DNA from: Promethearchaeati archaeon
Lineage (GTDB): Archaea; Asgardarchaeota; Heimdallarchaeia; Heimdallarchaeales; Heimdallarchaeaceae
Assembly (NCBI GenBank): GCA_013166775.1
Contig: JABLTJ010000020.1
Location: 1 to 62,988, forward strand
DNA length: 62,988 nt
Reading direction: 5' to 3'
In this document: piece after piece, positions 53,477-62,221 of the stretch
How positions within the stretch are numbered: the first letter of the stretch is position 1
Layout of the letters: every line of letters starts with the position of its first letter
Made by a program: the position numbers and the translations under genes
The notes under the pieces: model-generated
Told to the model about the DNA's origin: nothing
Seen by the model: only the letters and a program-made list of their open reading frames with translations
The model's database searches: none

Positions 53477-54323
53477 CTATATCATCAGGATTAAATCGTA
53501 GTAATTTTTCTCTTACTCGAGATACATAGTTTTCTGAAAATCTTACAAAACCAATAGATTCATTTGACTTATCCACTTTTATAGATTCTTTATAACCAAG
53601 ACTATAGTAAGATTGTCCATCTATGACAACTTTACCTGCTCTATACTTGCTTAGATTTTTTACAATGATTTTAGCTGTTGATGGAACTACGATGGGAATT
53701 ACTCGTTTTGAGAAAGGACAAATAGGTACTAAAGTGAAAGCATCAACTTGAGGCATTATTAAAGAACCGCCTGCAGATAGTGAATAAGCACTAGATCCTA
53801 CGCAACTAGCAATTATTAATCCATCACCATGCAAAGTATAAAGAAACTTATCATTCACTTCGATTCTTAGAAGAATCATTTGCCCTATTTTATCTGAAGT
53901 CACTATGACGTCATTTGCTGCTGAGATTGTTGGATAAGTTTTTGTAGACACTGCTAATGCACTGTTGGTTTCTATGAAATATTCTTTCTTCTCGAGTTTC
54001 TCTATAGCGCTCTCGAACTCGTCAGGAGTAATCTCTGTTAAAAAACCAACCCGTCCACAGTTAACACCAAGAATCGGTACATTCTTCCAATTAGCAAATG
54101 TTTTTAATATTGTTCCATCCCCCCCGAATACAAAAATAAAATCAACTGTATCATCTAGACATACCTTGTCAGCATCATCCACGTCCTTTGATAGAAGAAA
54201 ATCTAAAAACACGTTAAAATTCCTTTCTTTTAATTTATGATAAGCGTCGATAGCTAATCTTTTTGCATCCTTATTGCTTGAACTTCTTATTAGAATACAT
54301 GATTCTTTTATTGTGGAGGGCAT
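53469..54323 (-). CDS. nadK: NAD kinase
   Basis: 284 residues. FVFGGDGTILKTF near residue 68 is the phosphate-donor motif; GVNCGRVGFLTEI, TLHGDGLIIASCVGSSAYSL-type NAD-binding loop (near 165-185) and VPICPFS are typical of the bacterial/archaeal family. It makes NADP from NAD. It overlaps nob1 downstream, so the two are made from one message. Confidence 0.95.
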   Translation of the reverse strand: MPSTIKESCILIRSSSNKDAKRLAIDAYHKLKERNFNVFLDFLLSKDVDDADKVCLDDTVDFIFVFGGDGTILKTFANWKNVPILGVNCGRVGFLTEITPDEFESAIEKLEKKEYFIETNSALAVSTKTYPTISAANDVIVTSDKIGQMILLRIEVNDKFLYTLHGDGLIIASCVGSSAYSLSAGGSLIMPQVDAFTLVPICPFSKRVIPIVVPSTAKIIVKNLSKYRAGKVVIDGQSYYSLGYKESIKVDKSNESIGFVRFSENYVSRVREKLLRFNPDDIDE

Positions 54324-54369
54324 TACAAGAAAGGGGGGAGTATTAAATTAAAAAAAGTTTGGTATTTGA

Positions 54370-55551
54370 TTAAATCTTCCGCATTTTTGCGATAAAATAA
54401 CCAAGAGTTTTATGAATCCCTGGGATAAATCTTTGAACCGGATATTTCAAATCTTCTACAACGGAAGCATAATCAGAATGTCTATATTTTTGCTCAATTG
54501 TTTCAAAATTAAGTTTCTCATTTGCATATTCAATTACTTCTTCATTTTCTTCTCTTGAAATAGTACAAGTAGAGTAAATAATTTCTCCTTGAGGTTTTAT
54601 TAATTTATTACATGCATGAAATATAGCTTTTTGATATCTCGACATTGATTTGATTGAATCTTTTGTGGTTTTTATTGATAACCGAGGTCTTAAACCCAAT
54701 GCAGTACAAGGGGGATCTATTAATATTTTATCGAATTTCACATTCCATTTTTTGCTTAACTCTATGATGTCTCCTGATGTAATTTCAATATTCTTAATTC
54801 TAAATTTGTTGATTTTATCACTTAATTTCCTTAATCGATTTTTAGACCTATCAACAGCAACTATTCTAGCTTTATTCCCGGCTATCTCACTAAGATGAAT
54901 TGTTTTATTACCTGGAGCAGCACAGCAGTCCAATATTCTTTCATCAGTTTTTGGTTCTAAATTTAAACATGTTAAATATGCAGGAAAGCTTTGAAAATAA
55001 ATGGATAAGTCGTCTAGATTAAGTTGTTCAATACTTGGTACAACGTAGGGAGATTGAAGATTCTTTGCAGCCAAACCTTTTCGATTCTCTAACATTTCCT
55101 TGTAATTCATCTGTGCCTCTGCATTTGCCACATGTATATTCTGTTGATTAACAATTTGAACAGTATCCCCTTGTTTGACTTTGTTAGCTCTTTTTACACC
55201 TGGTACATAAATATCAGCTCCTTGATATATCATTTCGGAAGCTTTAGTGTCTACAACTATTTTCTTTAAATTTGGTTGTGAGTCAAGTTTAAATGGTCCA
55301 TTAGGAGAGCAAATTATTAAATTTGAATACTCGTTATGAATACTGGCTTGAAACTTATTTCTTTGTAATGCTTGCAATATTTCATCTATTTTTGTTTCAT
55401 CTTTATACACATGAAGCGTATATTCTTCCATTGGTGTGCATATATTGTCAAAGTATTTGTTAGCTATATTTTCTCCAAGTAAATCGGCAATATAAACTTC
55501 TATTTCTTTTGATATAATGGGGATTTTCGTAAACATGTTGAGATCATTCAC
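54370..55551 (-). CDS. RsmB/NOP2/Sun-type RNA cytosine-5 methyltransferase with PUA domain
   Basis: 393 residues from a GTG start. A PUA domain (about 80-160) with ADIYVPGV and KVKQGDTVQI is followed by the Rossmann methyltransferase: DCCAAPGNKTIHL for AdoMet binding, DPPCTALGLRP with the Cys of motif IV, and YSTCTISREENE with the catalytic Cys of motif VI. Both cysteines are present, so it should make m5C, in tRNA or rRNA. Archaeal members with N-terminal PUA often modify tRNA. It lies 9 bases after the phosphodiesterase gene. Confidence 0.92.
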   Translation of the reverse strand: MNDLNMFTKIPIISKEIEVYIADLLGENIANKYFDNICTPMEEYTLHVYKDETKIDEILQALQRNKFQASIHNEYSNLIICSPNGPFKLDSQPNLKKIVVDTKASEMIYQGADIYVPGVKRANKVKQGDTVQIVNQQNIHVANAEAQMNYKEMLENRKGLAAKNLQSPYVVPSIEQLNLDDLSIYFQSFPAYLTCLNLEPKTDERILDCCAAPGNKTIHLSEIAGNKARIVAVDRSKNRLRKLSDKINKFRIKNIEITSGDIIELSKKWNVKFDKILIDPPCTALGLRPRLSIKTTKDSIKSMSRYQKAIFHACNKLIKPQGEIIYSTCTISREENEEVIEYANEKLNFETIEQKYRHSDYASVVEDLKYPVQRFIPGIHKTLGYFIAKMRKI

Positions 55552-55560
55552 TCAAGTCAA

Positions 55561-56055
55561 TTATATCAATTCATGAAAATCAACTTTCCGATTTTCAGTA
55601 TCAAGAATTGCAATAGTAGCTGTTCCATACAAATCTCCGAAGGTTTCTCCAGGATTAATCAGAATTGTTTTTCCTTTTTCTTTTACTTCTTTATGGTGAG
55701 TATGACCAGTTATTATATAGTCATAATTTTCGGAATTAAACAGAGCACTTATAATAGGTTCATGTGTTCCATGATAAAGTGCGAATGTGATATTATCTAA
55801 ATCAATTTCTCCTATTTCAGAGTAATATTTTCCAATTCCTTCTATCAAGCTTTCCAAAAATTTAGTGTCTCCTAGATTATTACCCGCACAAAGGAAAAAT
55901 CTTCCGCTAAACTCTTCAAAAAGAGGGATACAGAAAGGGGAAATGAGATCACCAGCATGTAAAATAACTTCTACTCCTTGTTTCTTGAATATTTGAATTG
56001 CTTTTTTGATATTATTCAAATTATCGTGAGAATCACTCATAATTCCAATTTTCAT
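55561..56055 (-). CDS. YfcE/MJ0936-type metallophosphoesterase
   Basis: 164 residues. Motifs GIMSDSHDN, HAGDLIS, CAGNNLGD, YHGTH and ITGHTHHKE supply the di-metal site. MJ0936-like enzymes cleave cyclic nucleotides or other phosphodiesters. The GNxD motif reads GNNLGD, a small variation. It is the first gene of a minus-strand unit with the RNA methyltransferase, just downstream of tRNA-Leu. Confidence 0.9.
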   Translation of the reverse strand: MKIGIMSDSHDNLNNIKKAIQIFKKQGVEVILHAGDLISPFCIPLFEEFSGRFFLCAGNNLGDTKFLESLIEGIGKYYSEIGEIDLDNITFALYHGTHEPIISALFNSENYDYIITGHTHHKEVKEKGKTILINPGETFGDLYGTATIAILDTENRKVDFHELI

Positions 56056-56103
56056 CTTATTTTGAAGTTTTCTTCTGTCTTAAAAATTGTTTTGATTAAA
56101 TCG

Positions 56104-56188
56104 TGGTGCGGGGAGGGAGATTCGAACTCCCGAACCACTAAGGACTAGAACCTGAATCTAGCGCCTTTGTCCACTCGGCAATCCCCGC
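56104..56188 (-). tRNA. tRNA-Leu(CAG)
   Basis: Acceptor GCGGGGA/TCCCCGC, anticodon stem CTAGA/TCTAG with loop TTCAGGT, long variable arm (TCCTTAGTGGTTC) and T arm GGGAG/CTCCC. Anticodon CAG. Discriminator A, CCA encoded at 56104-56106. No intron. Confidence 0.95.
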
Positions 56189-56283
56189 GTTTTAGGGAAC
56201 ATTTTTCTATCGGTTTTCTTTCTAACAAGATATATAAACCATTGTATCCTTTGTCATTTGTTCAATCATAATACCGTGATTTT

Positions 56284-57567
56284 ATGAGCTTGAAGCCATA
56301 TCTAGACTCTCTAAAGAAATCTGATTTAATCGTTGAAGTTGAAGAAACTGTTAACTTAGATAAAGAGATAACTACTTATTTACAGAAATATAAAGAAAAA
56401 ACTGTCCTTTTTAAGAAAATAAAAGAGATTCCCTATCCTTTGGTTGGCAACTTACTCACTTCAAGAAAGCAATTAGGTAAGATCCTAAATTCGAATAATT
56501 ACCATCAAGAATTTCTATACGCACTTCAGAAACCAATTGAACCCGAAGAAATAGAGGAAAATTCAACATTTGAAAATCAGAAAAAGGGAAATTTCTCTGA
56601 ATTGCCTATTCCTAAATTTTTTGGTAATGATGGAGGAAAATACTTAACATCTGGGATAGTTTTTGCCAAATTTCCAGATTCTAATATTTATAATGCGAGT
56701 ATTCACCGTGTTATGGTTATAGATAATCAAAGAGGAGCCATTCGTTTAGTACCAAGGGATTTACATCACATTTATGAGGAAAATGGCAAAAGCGGAGAAG
56801 ATACTCCAATAGCTATAGCTGTAGGATATCATCCTGTTTTAGGATTAGCAGCTTCTTCTCCTTTACCTATAACTAAATCTGAAATGTCTGTTGCAAATGC
56901 AATACTGAAAGGCAAATTGAATGTAACTAAAACCCCGAAATATAACATAGTTGTTCCCACTGATGTTGAATTCATTCTAGAAGGTAAAATAATCAAAGAT
57001 AAAACATATGAAGAAGGACCTTTTGTAGATATTACTGGTACAGCAGATCACATCCGACAACAACCAATTATTGAAATTGAAAGGCTCTATCATAGAGATA
57101 ATCCAATATTTCAAACCATTTTGCCTTCTTATGAAGAGCATTTCATCTTAATGGGATTTCCACGCGAGACACAAATTTACAACTATGTTTCGAAAGTAAT
57201 TCCAAAAATTCATAATGTTTATTTAACACCAGGTGGTTCTGGGTGGCTCCATGCGGTTGTATCAGTAACACCACAAAAGCTTGGAGACGCTAAGAATGTA
57301 GCCTTAGCTGCCTTTGCTGCACATCCTTCACTTAAATGGTGCACAATAGTGAATGAAGATATTGATGTACATAATCCCAGAGCTGTTGAATGGGCAACAA
57401 TGACTAGAGCTGGAGATAAGGATATCATTATAATTGATAATGTTCGAGGTTCATCTCTTGATCCTTCAAGAAATGCACAAGATAATACCACAATTAAAGT
57501 TATAATTGATGCGACAACAAAAGAAGATAAAGGAAGCATTGGATATGAAAGACTGATTCCGTTTTGA
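56284..57567 (+). CDS. UbiD-family decarboxylase, probable anhydromevalonate phosphate decarboxylase
   Basis: 427 residues, matching the shorter archaeal UbiD group. PLVGNLLTSRKQLG, SIHRVMVIDN with its Arg, and the Glu in YEEGPFVDITG are family features, while the long C-terminal extensions of bacterial UbiD are absent. UbiD enzymes use prenylated FMN to remove CO2. Archaea use such an enzyme with a mevalonate-phosphate dehydratase to make isopentenyl phosphate for lipids, and the length fits that role; the partner genes are not in this window. A TATA-like agatatataaa lies about 50 bases upstream. Confidence 0.85.
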   Translation: MSLKPYLDSLKKSDLIVEVEETVNLDKEITTYLQKYKEKTVLFKKIKEIPYPLVGNLLTSRKQLGKILNSNNYHQEFLYALQKPIEPEEIEENSTFENQKKGNFSELPIPKFFGNDGGKYLTSGIVFAKFPDSNIYNASIHRVMVIDNQRGAIRLVPRDLHHIYEENGKSGEDTPIAIAVGYHPVLGLAASSPLPITKSEMSVANAILKGKLNVTKTPKYNIVVPTDVEFILEGKIIKDKTYEEGPFVDITGTADHIRQQPIIEIERLYHRDNPIFQTILPSYEEHFILMGFPRETQIYNYVSKVIPKIHNVYLTPGGSGWLHAVVSVTPQKLGDAKNVALAAFAAHPSLKWCTIVNEDIDVHNPRAVEWATMTRAGDKDIIIIDNVRGSSLDPSRNAQDNTTIKVIIDATTKEDKGSIGYERLIPF

Positions 57568-57648
57568 TTTTCATGTTGCCTTTTTCAGTTCTATCTATTT
57601 ACAAAAATATTTAAAGAAAACTTAGAGATATTCATTAGAGGTTAAAAT

Positions 57649-58977
57649 ATGAATCTAATGAATGATATAGCTAATACTGACCCTGAAGTTGCAGATATGC
57701 TACTTAGAGAGTTAAAACGTCAAGAAGAGGGCATAGAACTTATTCCTTCTGAGAATTACACTTATCGATCTGTTCTTCAAGCTATGGGGAGTGTTTTCAC
57801 CAACAAATACTCTGAAGGTTATCCAAAAAAAAGATATTATGGTGGAAATGAAATTGTAGATGAAGTTGAAATTCTTGCTATAGAACGTGCCAAGAAGCTC
57901 TTTGGATGTGAGCATGTTAATGTTCAACCTTATTCAGGCTCTCCAGCTAACCAAGCAGTGTTCTTTGCTTTACTAAATCTAAAAGATAAATTCCTAGGTT
58001 TTAGTCTAACATCAGGGGGACATCTTACTCATGGAAGTCATGTAAACTTCTCTGGTAAGAATTATGTTTGTGTTAGCTATGATGTTGATAAAGAGACAGA
58101 AATGCTAGACATGGCAGTAATCCAAGAACTAGCTAGAAAGGAAAAACCTGAGATGATTATATCGGGTTTAACTGCTTATCCTAGAAAAATAGATTTCAAA
58201 GCATTTCAAGAAATCGCAGAAGAAGTTGATGCTTATCAACTTGCGGATATTTCTCATATAGCAGGTTTAGTTGTTGGTGGAGTACATGAAAGTCCAGTTC
58301 CTTATGCTGATGTTGTAACAACTACAACTCACAAGAGTCTTAGAGGGCCACGTGGTGCAATCATAATGTGTAAGACTGAAGATAGATTGCATGAGATTCA
58401 TCATCCTGAAAAGAAAACAAAAGCAGGTGAACCATTTACTTTAGCTAGATTAATAGATTCGGCAGTATTTCCGGGCCTACAAGGAGGACCTCATGATCAC
58501 TCAACTGCAGCAAGAGCAGTTGCTTTCGCAGAGGCAATGAAACCTGAATTTAAGGATTATGCCAAACAAATTGTTAAAAATGCTAAAGTATTGGCAGATG
58601 AATTGATGGCTCTTGGTATAAAACTAGTAACTAATGGAACAGATAATCATCTGATTCTAATCGATTTGCGTCCTGAAGATCTAACTGGAAAAGGAGGACC
58701 AATTCAAACAGCTTTAGATGAAGCAGGTATAACTTTGAATAAAAACACAGTTCCATATGAACCTTCAAGTCCCTTCAATCCTTCTGGACTTCGATTAGGA
58801 ACACCAGCTATTACATCTAGAGGAATGAAAGAATCTGAAATGAAAGTGATAGCAGAAGGTCTTGCAAAAGTAATTAAGGCAAAAGGAAGCTCAGAAATAG
58901 CTGCCAAAGTTAGAGAAGATATCTTGGAGCTCACTGAACAATTCCCACTGTATCCTGGTTTATCAATCTTAAAATAG
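57649..58977 (+). CDS. glyA: Serine hydroxymethyltransferase
   Basis: 442 residues. The PLP lysine is in TTTHKSLRGPRG (near residue 228). ELIPSENYTY, FTNKYSEGYPKKRYYGGNE, QPYSGSPANQAVF and FPGLQGGPHDH are hallmark segments. It moves a carbon between serine and glycine with a pterin carrier. GAGG precedes the ATG and a TATA-like aaatatttaaa lies about 40 bases upstream. It is next to FolD and functionally linked to the P-protein genes at 35-38 kb. Confidence 0.97.
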   Translation: MNLMNDIANTDPEVADMLLRELKRQEEGIELIPSENYTYRSVLQAMGSVFTNKYSEGYPKKRYYGGNEIVDEVEILAIERAKKLFGCEHVNVQPYSGSPANQAVFFALLNLKDKFLGFSLTSGGHLTHGSHVNFSGKNYVCVSYDVDKETEMLDMAVIQELARKEKPEMIISGLTAYPRKIDFKAFQEIAEEVDAYQLADISHIAGLVVGGVHESPVPYADVVTTTTHKSLRGPRGAIIMCKTEDRLHEIHHPEKKTKAGEPFTLARLIDSAVFPGLQGGPHDHSTAARAVAFAEAMKPEFKDYAKQIVKNAKVLADELMALGIKLVTNGTDNHLILIDLRPEDLTGKGGPIQTALDEAGITLNKNTVPYEPSSPFNPSGLRLGTPAITSRGMKESEMKVIAEGLAKVIKAKGSSEIAAKVREDILELTEQFPLYPGLSILK

Positions 58978-59031
58978 AGAAACTTCATTTTTCTCTTTTT
59001 TATTCTAATACTAAATCAAGAGAAATGATTG

Positions 59032-59415
59032 TTATTCTTCTTCTTTTTCCAGAACATCTGATTCTATTTTATTCATAATTTTCATGAGTAAATCACTAGA
59101 AATATCTTGAATGTTCAAAGAAACTAAGACTAATTTTTGAAGTTTTGTAGCTAATCTTTCACCTATTACTCTTACAAATTGCTCGTTCTTTGATCCAGTT
59201 ATATAAAGAGTAGAAGCTTGCATTATAGAAGTTCCAGGTACAGAGACACTAAAAGTACCAAAAATAGGAGATTCTTCATAGATGAATAGAGAAATAGCAT
59301 TTTCCAAAAATACTACAGTTATTCCATAGTTTTGATCATCGATTTCAATTTTTTCTGTAATGGTAATATCGCCCATAGTTTCTAGAAGTTTTGCTTTTCC
59401 TAAATAACTTTGCAT
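59032..59415 (-). CDS. Possible proteasome-assembly-chaperone 3/4-like protein
   Basis: 127 residues, one alpha/beta domain. GTFSVSVPG, a central strand TLYITGSKNEQFVRVIGERL and KLVLVSLNIQDISSDLLMKI resemble the pattern of eukaryotic proteasome chaperones PSMG3/PSMG4 (short strand, then a helix with ARxLA, then pVLLxLxLKD and a final helix). The match is by eye and could be wrong; a different small alpha/beta family is possible. It ends at 59032, after FolD on the same strand with 5 bases between, so they are probably co-transcribed. The acidic tail VLEKEEE is likely flexible. Confidence 0.5.
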   Translation of the reverse strand: MQSYLGKAKLLETMGDITITEKIEIDDQNYGITVVFLENAISLFIYEESPIFGTFSVSVPGTSIMQASTLYITGSKNEQFVRVIGERLATKLQKLVLVSLNIQDISSDLLMKIMNKIESDVLEKEEE

Positions 59416-59420
59416 ATGAA

Positions 59421-60371
59421 TTAAACACAGAAACCTGTTTCTCCTATAGTATTATAGTTTTCATAGTAGGTTTTTAAGCAGTTTCTTTTTTCTTCATCAT
59501 CTTTGGCTTTTTTCAATTCAAATGCTAACAAGAGATTGCTTGCTAATATACACACAGTTGCAGGACCACTACCACCTGGAACTGGGCTGATATAACTTGC
59601 ATCAAGTTTTAAATCGTCATAATCTACATCACCAATTAGCTTACCGTCTTCAAAATTTATACCAACATCAACAACAACTGCACCCTCCTTAATCATTCTT
59701 TTTTTAATAAAATGAGGTTTTCCAACTGCTACAATAAGGATATCTGCATCACTTGTATGTTTCTCGAGAGACTTAGTTCTAGAATGACATATAGTAACTG
59801 TAGCATTTTCTTTAAGGAATAAATGTGCTACTGGTTTACCTACGATCATGCTTCTCCCGACAACCACAACATGTTTACCTTCTATTGGAATTTTGTAAAA
59901 TTTCAACAACGCTAAAACACCCAGAGCTGTAGCAGGTACAAGATTGGGTAAAGCTTTGGCCCAAGCGTAAACATTTCCAGGAGATAATCCTTCAACATCC
60001 TTACTCGGATTAATACTTTCTATGATAATATCTTCATCAATATGATCTGGAAGAGGCATCTGAACTAGTATTCCATCGATAGAATCATCCTTATTCTGTT
60101 TTTCAATAAAATTCAGAAATTCTTTCTCCTTTATATTTTCTGGAAGTCGAAAAACTTCAGATTCAACACATAGTTTTTCGAAAAATCTTTCCTTTAATTT
60201 TATATAGGATTCAGAAGCAGGGTTGCTACCTACAAGAATTGTAGATAATTTTGGTAGTTTCTTATAATGTTCTCTAAATATATCGCATCTAGGTTTTAGA
60301 ATTTTTTCCAGATACTCCTGAGCGAACAATCTTCCATCTAAGATTTTTGATTTCTCTTCACTTTGATTCAT
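59421..60371 (-). CDS. folD: FolD: methylene-THF dehydrogenase/methenyl-THF cyclohydrolase
   Basis: 316 residues from the ATG at 60371; a GTG three codons upstream is possible. Catalytic Lys in SYIKLKERF, GILVQMPLPDHI, NAD(P) loop VVGRSMIVGKP, and IVAVGKPHF fit the family. The near-invariant PGGVGPMT reads PGGSGPAT here. It converts methylene-tetrahydropterin to the formyl form, working with serine hydroxymethyltransferase and the glycine decarboxylase genes in one-carbon metabolism. The C-terminus runs about 25 residues past the usual end. Confidence 0.93.
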   Translation of the reverse strand: MNQSEEKSKILDGRLFAQEYLEKILKPRCDIFREHYKKLPKLSTILVGSNPASESYIKLKERFFEKLCVESEVFRLPENIKEKEFLNFIEKQNKDDSIDGILVQMPLPDHIDEDIIIESINPSKDVEGLSPGNVYAWAKALPNLVPATALGVLALLKFYKIPIEGKHVVVVGRSMIVGKPVAHLFLKENATVTICHSRTKSLEKHTSDADILIVAVGKPHFIKKRMIKEGAVVVDVGINFEDGKLIGDVDYDDLKLDASYISPVPGGSGPATVCILASNLLLAFELKKAKDDEEKRNCLKTYYENYNTIGETGFCV

Positions 60372-60509
60372 TCTCAACACATTCAGTTTTAACTCTGAAA
60401 AAACATGTTAATAAATTATAGTAATTTACATTTTTCTCTCCTCTAGCGAGAGGAGGAGTACTTTAAACTTTGAAAGAATGTTTATAAGAATACATTGTTA
60501 GACTAAATC

Positions 60510-61898
60510 ATGGAGAGAAAACTAAGAATTCTAATCGTTATCGGAATAATAATTGGGATTTTTGGTGCTTTAATTCCCCCACTGTATATATTTGTACTAA
60601 AACCTAGAAAGGACAATGATCTTGTTTTTCCTCTACTTCTGCTTGATAAAAGCACAATTTCAGATATGATCTTAGAGAATGACGATAAAGTTCATTTTAT
60701 CATATCAAGTTTCAATAATCAAAGCTATGGACCAACATATTTAGTCGTAAACTACAAAAACAAATCATATCCATATAGTCCTGTTTTTTCAAGTTCATGG
60801 ACAGGAAGTCATCATCAACTAAAAATAGAATTAGATGTTGAAAATAATCCCATTATTTATGATTTTGCAACTACTCCATTTTTTTATACTGAAGGAGAAC
60901 TACGTGTTCTTAAAAATGGAAACTGGAAAATTTACCCAGCTTTGGCTAATGTTCCATACATTTTTGGTTCATTAACGAGAGGTAAAGCATTGAATTGGGA
61001 GTTCTCAGCTTCTGGTAAAATAAATCTTGCTTACATATTTTCTGATACAAGTTCTACACCTGCAATTTATAATGAAACAGAAGAAGAATATTCTCTATTA
61101 AATGAAACTTTTTCTGAAATTCAAGGTTTTGAAAGTAGTTATCCAGGGGACTTCAAAATAATAGATTCCAATGTTGTTTTAGTATGGGAAAGAATCATAA
61201 ATGAAACTAATTATCATCCGTATTTAGCTATAAATTGGGTTGAAGAGGGATGGAGAATCTGTAAGCTAGGAAATGATACAGATAGCCTAATTGGACTTGC
61301 TATCATTCCACAGGATAGTATATTCAATATCTTTTATTATGATAATGGAATTATATCAGGTCAAAGTAGAATGTTCCTAGCCCAGGTTTCTAATTCAACA
61401 AATCTAACCACAAAACATATTCATCAGTTTGATGGAAGGGTTTACTTCTACCATGACTCTATACAAAAATTGTCATCAGATAACTATGTATTTCTCTATG
61501 CTAAGCGTACATATCAACCTTTCAGTCAAACAGATTTATTCATGGGACATTATGACGGAACTGTATTTAAAGAAATTCAACTAACTGATACATCGTCATA
61601 TATGGAGTATTGGGCGCATTGTGAACTTGGGGAAGAATATCTACATTATGCATGGACACAGAGTGAATATAAGGGAACTGATACGATTGATCCGGAAAAA
61701 AGTAAATTGTTCTACAATAGAACACTTCTATCAGAACTAGAAAATGTTACACAGTATGTTCTAAAGAAAGAAAATTCCATGCTTGAAAATGATGATTTAA
61801 ACAGAGGTACTTATTCAAGACATTTCATTTTAATTAATAAAGAACTAATACTAAATTCTCTGCTTTTTACAATATTGAGCAATATAAATCATTATTAA
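60510..61898 (+). CDS. Membrane-anchored extracellular protein of unknown function
   Basis: 462 residues. One helix near the N-terminus (ILIVIGIIIGIFGALIPPLY) anchors a large outer part with many N-x-S/T sites and repeated blocks of strand-turn-strand with tryptophans, which fit a beta-propeller or similar beta-rich domain. No family recognised. The start follows a T-rich leader without a clear ribosome-binding site; divergent from FolD. Confidence 0.65.
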   Translation: MERKLRILIVIGIIIGIFGALIPPLYIFVLKPRKDNDLVFPLLLLDKSTISDMILENDDKVHFIISSFNNQSYGPTYLVVNYKNKSYPYSPVFSSSWTGSHHQLKIELDVENNPIIYDFATTPFFYTEGELRVLKNGNWKIYPALANVPYIFGSLTRGKALNWEFSASGKINLAYIFSDTSSTPAIYNETEEEYSLLNETFSEIQGFESSYPGDFKIIDSNVVLVWERIINETNYHPYLAINWVEEGWRICKLGNDTDSLIGLAIIPQDSIFNIFYYDNGIISGQSRMFLAQVSNSTNLTTKHIHQFDGRVYFYHDSIQKLSSDNYVFLYAKRTYQPFSQTDLFMGHYDGTVFKEIQLTDTSSYMEYWAHCELGEEYLHYAWTQSEYKGTDTIDPEKSKLFYNRTLLSELENVTQYVLKKENSMLENDDLNRGTYSRHFILINKELILNSLLFTILSNINHY

Positions 61899-61933
61899 TA
61901 TCTGCAACTATTCGAAATTTCTATAATATTTAG

Positions 61934-62137
61934 TATATCACTATTGTTGAAAAATTAATTTGGTTTTTCATAAGAGAATGTCAATATACGGATACAGTAT
62001 CATTCAATTTACCTGAATCAATGTGTGTAATGAGAAATATTTTCGAACTGTTCGAGAAATACCAAGATGTGCAGAGAGTAGGTGAAAATACTGATGAATT
62101 GTTTGAGGGGATTCAAGAAAAGTATTTCAGCTTCTAA
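61934..62137 (+). pseudogene. Orphan coding fragment
   Basis: An open stretch of about 67 codons with no start codon at its upstream end, whose amino-acid choice looks like real protein (TVSFNLPESMCVMRNIFELF, then EKYQDV and DELFEGIQEKYF). It may be a remnant of a longer gene. No family recognised. The rest of the 61899-62221 gap holds nothing I can identify. Confidence 0.35.
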
Positions 62138-62221
62138 CTGCAATTAGAATTGTGTTAAAAATCAAAAGGTTTTTATCAAATATGAAGGGCAACTCACTTT
62201 ATTTCTCATAATATATACTTG

